Below are positions 1 through 5,350 of a stretch of DNA of 5,350 nt, piece after piece. The notes under the pieces were generated by a model. The model saw only the letters and a program-made list of their open reading frames with translations, searched no databases and was not told the DNA's origin. Each line of letters starts with the position of its first letter. The first letter of the stretch is position 1. Source of the DNA: Gammaproteobacteria bacterium (lineage in GTDB: Bacteria; Pseudomonadota; Gammaproteobacteria; Xanthomonadales; Xanthomonadaceae); assembly GCA_026398715.1 (NCBI GenBank), contig JAPLSI010000154.1, positions 1-5,350 on the forward strand. The letters are read 5' to 3'. The position numbers were made by a program, and so were the translations under genes.

Positions 1-816
1 GTCCTCGATGACCCGGAAGGCGTCGATGAGGGTGCGCTTGGGTAACTGGTCCAGGTAGGTTTTATCGCGCCGCAACATTTCCAGGAACTGCTGCAGGGCA
101 GGCTCGCTTTCGCCCTCCACCAGCAGGCGCACGCCCAGCAGGTGGCGCGCACGAAGGTCTTCCGGATCGGCCGCGATGGCCGCCAGCAGCGGTTCACGGG
201 GCGGCGCATCCTTCAGCAGCGAAGCAAAACCAAGCCGCGCGCGGGCCTTGATGGCGCGCTCGTCGGTCGCCAGGTTGGCCGGAAGCCCGTCGAGCAGGGC
301 CTCGGCCTCGGCGACACCGCCTGTGGCCAGCAAGGCCAGGGCAAGGTCGAGCTTGAGTTCGGGCTTGTCCGGTTCGGCGTGCACGGCGGCCCGGACATGG
401 ACCAGGGTTTCATGCGGATCCGCGACCACCGGGGCTGCCTCCGATTCGGCGGGCGCCGCCTCGGGAACGCGCGGTTCGATGCCATGGTGCTTCAGGAATT
501 CGCGCAGTTGCCCTTCCGGCAGCGCGCCCGGGAAGCCGTCCACGATCTGGCCGTCCTTGAGCAGCATCACCGTCGGGATCGACTTGATCTGGAAATAGCC
601 GGCCAGCTGCTGCTCGGCATCCACGTCCACCTTGGCCAGCACGAAGCCACCGGCGAATTCGGCCGCCAGCTTTTCCAGGATGGGTCCCAGGGTCTTGCAA
701 GGTCCGCACCAGGCCGCCCAGAAGTCGACCAGCACCGGCACGTCCTTCGATTTCAGGATGACTTCCGGTTCGAAGGCGGCAAGGGTCGCGTCGAATACGT
801 AGGCGTTGGCGTCCAT
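1..816 (-). CDS. cnoX: Chaperedoxin: thioredoxin domain plus TPR domain (CnoX/YbbN type), 3' end cut by window edge
   Basis: This frame reads MDANAYVFDA... from an ATG at 816 and stays open for 272 codons to base 1, ending ...DAFRVIED, so probably only the last 15-20 residues are missing. Residues 1-110 form a thioredoxin fold: FWAAWCGPCK places the redox pair at C37 and C40, and SIPT puts the cis-proline at P81. An Ala/Pro/Glu-rich linker (about 118-133) leads to a helical C-terminal half (about 135-272) with TPR-like repeats, including DPEDLRARHLLGVRLL and the RRDKTYLDQLPKRTLIDAF segment typical of YbbN. Known for the family: CnoX proteins are cytoplasmic holdases that protect clients during oxidative or chlorine stress and pass them to GroEL or DnaK. 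E. coli YbbN has lost the CxxC (SQHC), whereas this protein keeps WCGPC, so it is probably also an active thioredoxin, as in Caulobacter CnoX. It lies 73 bp after the ABC permease on the same strand, with its own SD. Product call firm; symbol less so. Confidence 0.93.
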   Translation of the reverse strand, partial: MDANAYVFDATLAAFEPEVILKSKDVPVLVDFWAAWCGPCKTLGPILEKLAAEFAGGFVLAKVDVDAEQQLAGYFQIKSIPTVMLLKDGQIVDGFPGALPEGQLREFLKHHGIEPRVPEAAPAESEAAPVVADPHETLVHVRAAVHAEPDKPELKLDLALALLATGGVAEAEALLDGLPANLATDERAIKARARLGFASLLKDAPPREPLLAAIAADPEDLRARHLLGVRLLVEGESEPALQQFLEMLRRDKTYLDQLPKRTLIDAFRVIED

Positions 817-822
817 GGGATT

Positions 823-826
823 TCCT
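823..826 (-). promoter_or_regulatory. Shine-Dalgarno of cnoX
   Basis: On the minus strand the sequence GCAGGAAATCCCATG puts AGGA six bases upstream of the ATG at 816. This supports that start. No better-placed start codon precedes the conserved thioredoxin domain. Confidence 0.7.
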
Positions 827-889
827 GCAGGGGTCAACTGCCCAGATGGTGCCGCCGCAGCGTGTAATCAAGCCAGGGGCGAGGCCGGT

Positions 890-1651
890 TCAGGAAAATT
901 CGCGGTGCAGGAAATCAGCCAGGCCCAGGCCGGCAACCGCCACGCCGCCCAGCAAGCCGGCCAGCATCACGAAGGCAATGTGCTCTCCCTCGCCGGCAAG
1001 GACCTGCATCGGCATCGACCACGGATACCAGTGGCCAAACCGGTTTGACTGGCCAACCAGGAAGCCGATGACGGTCGCGCTCATTCCGACCGAGACCGCG
1101 ACGGTGAAGCTGCGCCAGCGGATGGCGATCCAGTTCTGCAGCGCGACCACCAGCAGTGACGCGACGAATCCGGCGCCGGTCAGCGTGGCCAGGTGCGCCC
1201 AGTCCGGGGCGCCGGCCAGGCCAAAGCCCGGCTTGACCCACATAAGCACCAGGCCGCCCAGCGGAATCAGCAGCGCCAGCAATGCGAAAGAAGCGAACAC
1301 CATCGCCGCCAGCATGATCAGCTTGGCCAGGTAGTGCACCGACCGTGGCGCAGGCAAGGCCAGGAGGTGTTTCCACTGGCGTTCACCGTGTTCCAGTCCA
1401 GCCAGCAGCGCCGACTGCAGGGTGATGAAAAGGGGCAACATCAGGAACAGCCAAAGCACCAGGATGCTTTGCGAAAACGCAAACCACGCCTTCGCCGGGT
1501 CGCCACCCGTGCGCATTCCCAGTTTGCTGAAAGTCACCTGCAACACGTATAGGGCGACGACCGTGGCCGGCGCGATCAGGCACATCCAAAGCGCCAGCGT
1601 GCCGCGCATCTTGAGCGCCTCGGCGTGCAGGGCGCGAAGCAGGGCGCTCAT
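890..1651 (-). CDS. ABC-2 type transporter permease (BcrB/LanE-like)
   Basis: This is a 253-residue integral membrane protein, MSALLRALHAEALK... to ...DFLHREFS. Six hydrophobic segments are visible at about 18-40, 62-84, 108-138, 153-177, 182-200 and 225-247, the usual layout of a one-domain ABC-2 permease. The loop after the second segment carries EHGERQWKHLLALP (87-100), which resembles the conserved cytoplasmic loop of bacitracin- and lantibiotic-immunity permeases. The start at 1651 is preferred over an upstream in-frame start at 1822 because it overlaps the ATPase stop as ATGA, has a strong SD, and the extra 57 residues are low-complexity Arg/Gly/Pro sequence lying over the ATPase gene. 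It should dimerise in the inner membrane and work with the ATPase encoded just upstream. Substrate unknown: a peptide antibiotic or lipid is a guess from family resemblance, and ABC-2 permeases also serve other substrates. Confidence 0.9.
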   Translation of the reverse strand: MSALLRALHAEALKMRGTLALWMCLIAPATVVALYVLQVTFSKLGMRTGGDPAKAWFAFSQSILVLWLFLMLPLFITLQSALLAGLEHGERQWKHLLALPAPRSVHYLAKLIMLAAMVFASFALLALLIPLGGLVLMWVKPGFGLAGAPDWAHLATLTGAGFVASLLVVALQNWIAIRWRSFTVAVSVGMSATVIGFLVGQSNRFGHWYPWSMPMQVLAGEGEHIAFVMLAGLLGGVAVAGLGLADFLHREFS

Positions 1652-2640
1652 GCGGCATCCTCCAGGGATCGGTCCACGGTCAGGTCGAAGAACAACGACT
1701 CCAGCGAAGCGTGCTCGAGCGCCAGGTGGCTGACCTCCAGTCCATGACCGACCAGGAAGCGATTTACCTGCGCGGCCGACTTCCCGTCCAGGCTGAGCAC
1801 GAGCGTGCCTTCGTCGAGCCAACCCACGGTCTCGCCGACGCCAGCCAACAGGGCGCGAGCGCGCAAGGGTTCGTCGCAGCGAAGCAGCAGGCGCGGCTTC
1901 ACTCGTCCCCGAAGTTCCTCCAGGCGTCCTTCAAAGCTCAGTCGCCCCGCGTGCAGGACGCCCACGTGGGTGGCGATCAACTCCACTTCGCTGAGCAGGT
2001 GGCTGGACACGAAAACGGTGATGCCTTCTTCGGCAAGGGACCGAAGCAACCGCCGCATGTCCTGGATGCCCGCCGGATCCAGGCCATTGCCCGGTTCGTC
2101 CAGGATCAGCAACCGGGGCTCGCCGATCAGTGCGAGGGCGATCGCAAGGCGCTGCCGCATTCCCAGCGAATAGTCACGCACGCGGCGTCCGGCGGACTCC
2201 GACAGGCCGACCCGCTCCAGCACGACGTCGATCCGCGCACGCGGCAGGTCCAGCAGGCGACGCGTGACTTCCAGGTTTTCGCGACCGGTCAGGTGTCCAT
2301 AGAGCGACGGTGATTCGACCAGGGCTCCGACCAGTCCAAGCGTCTGCCGCGTGCTCCGGTCCAGGCGCCGCCCGAACAGTTCAATGCTGCCCGACTGGGG
2401 CCGCAGCAAGTCGAGCAGGAGGCGGATGGTGGTCGTCTTGCCGGCGCCATTGGGGCCGAGGAACCCGTAGATCGAGCCCGCGGGCACATTGAGGTCGAGG
2501 TCGCGAACCCCGAACCCGCCTGGAAACTGGCGGGTCAGGCCGCGGGTCACGATGGCCGGGGCGGCAGGATGGGTCGGCGAGGTAGGCATGGTGCGCATCT
2601 TGGGCATTCGCTGCGGCCATGCCATGTGCCAATGGTCCAC
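1648..2640 (-). CDS. ABC transporter ATP-binding protein (BcrA/LanF-like, E-loop type)
   Basis: This is the nucleotide-binding subunit that drives the adjacent permease. Numbering from a GTG at 2640 (330 residues): Walker A GPNGAGKTT at 62-70; VGALVESPSLYGHLTGREN at 104-122, where the usual Q-loop glutamine is replaced by glutamate (E109); signature YSLGMRQR at 157-164; Walker B LLILDEP at 177-183 with catalytic E182; D-loop GLDP at 186-189; switch histidine H214 in SSHLLSE. All catalytic elements are present. The last 80 or so residues are the accessory domain common in drug-export ATPases. Start uncertain: ATGs at 2625, 2607, 2598 and 2589 share the frame, and conserved sequence begins only at about residue 29 (AIVTRGLTRQF), so the ATG at 2589 or 2598 (313 or 316 residues) is quite possible. 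No start has a convincing SD. The gene is divergent from leuS. Substrate unknown. Confidence 0.93.
   Translation of the reverse strand: MDHWHMAWPQRMPKMRTMPTSPTHPAAPAIVTRGLTRQFPGGFGVRDLDLNVPAGSIYGFLGPNGAGKTTTIRLLLDLLRPQSGSIELFGRRLDRSTRQTLGLVGALVESPSLYGHLTGRENLEVTRRLLDLPRARIDVVLERVGLSESAGRRVRDYSLGMRQRLAIALALIGEPRLLILDEPGNGLDPAGIQDMRRLLRSLAEEGITVFVSSHLLSEVELIATHVGVLHAGRLSFEGRLEELRGRVKPRLLLRCDEPLRARALLAGVGETVGWLDEGTLVLSLDGKSAAQVNRFLVGHGLEVSHLALEHASLESLFFDLTVDRSLEDAA
1658..1664 (-). promoter_or_regulatory. Shine-Dalgarno of the permease, inside the ATPase gene
   Basis: The minus strand reads TGGAGGA followed by six bases and then the permease ATG. It lies inside the last codons of the ATPase gene and, with the ATGA stop-start overlap (1651-1648), marks translational coupling that would keep the two subunits in balanced amounts. 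Confidence 0.8.
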
Positions 2641-2692
2641 CCACCGAGTGCTTGGTTCGCGTCGCCTCAGCGTGTCGCTGCAAAGCGGGTTT

Positions 2693-2719
2693 TTGCCGGC
2701 GTGCCCGCTGCGTTACCCT
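2693..2719 (+). promoter_or_regulatory. Possible sigma-70-like promoter for leuS
   Basis: TTGCCG (2693-2698) and TACCCT (2714-2719) are separated by 15 bp, shorter than the ideal 17. They would start transcription at roughly 2726, leaving a leader of about 30 bases before the leuS ATG. This is the best match in the 114-bp divergent spacer, but it is judged by eye. No convincing promoter was found on the opposite strand for the ABC operon. Confidence 0.3.
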
Positions 2720-2721
2720 AG

Positions 2722-5346
<2,625 letters not shown>

Positions 5347-5350
5347 GGTG

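Noticed and set aside
142..867. A 241-codon plus-strand open frame over the cnoX region
   Set aside because: It is the antisense shadow of the thioredoxin-TPR gene, is Arg/Gly/Gln-rich and shows no domain.
840..880. Possible promoter for cnoX: TTGATT followed 17 bp later by CATCTG on the minus strand
   Set aside because: The -35 is acceptable, but the -10 matches the consensus at only two of six positions, so it is not supported.
1652..1822. A 57-residue N-terminal extension of the permease
   Set aside because: It overlaps the ATPase coding sequence in another frame and is low-complexity. The internal ATG at 1651 has a strong SD and the ATGA coupling.

Overview
The window is GC-rich and densely coding, and reads as a chromosomal housekeeping segment of a gammaproteobacterium. 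The leucyl-tRNA synthetase resembles, from memory, those of the Xanthomonadales (Xanthomonas/Lysobacter and relatives) over most of its length, including the CxxC...CxxC zinc insert and the C-terminal ending. This is a family-level impression; genus cannot be called. I see no mobile element, CRISPR array, rRNA, tRNA or phage gene.

Layout: two divergent transcription units share a spacer of about 114 bp (2641-2754). Leftward, on the minus strand, lie three genes: an ABC transporter ATPase of the BcrA/LanF-like drug and peptide-immunity type; its ABC-2 permease, joined to it by a 4-bp ATGA overlap with a strong Shine-Dalgarno inside the ATPase gene; and, 73 bp further on, a thioredoxin-TPR chaperedoxin (CnoX/YbbN type) that runs off the left edge about 15-20 codons before its expected end. 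The first two clearly form a translationally coupled operon. The third is co-directional, has its own SD, and may be co-transcribed. Rightward, on the plus strand, is a complete leuS of 863 codons that ends four bases before the window does.

How the genes work together: ATPase and permease should form one membrane exporter or self-protection transporter. The chaperedoxin is a cytoplasmic holdase/thioredoxin for oxidative-stress proteostasis. LeuS charges tRNA-Leu. No direct biochemical link between the two units is evident.

The most unusual observation is in leuS. The open reading frame is intact, but the block that normally follows DTFDTF, holding the nearly invariant SSWYY motif that lines the leucine pocket, is absent. 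F514 is followed directly by [12 protein letters not shown]. Compared with remembered Xanthomonas LeuS, this is a clean in-frame loss of about 18 residues at the synthetic active site. The same protein has KMAKS instead of KMSKS. Either this is an assembly or sequencing artefact, or the enzyme is severely altered and the cell must have another source of Leu-tRNA. I see no new multi-gene system here.
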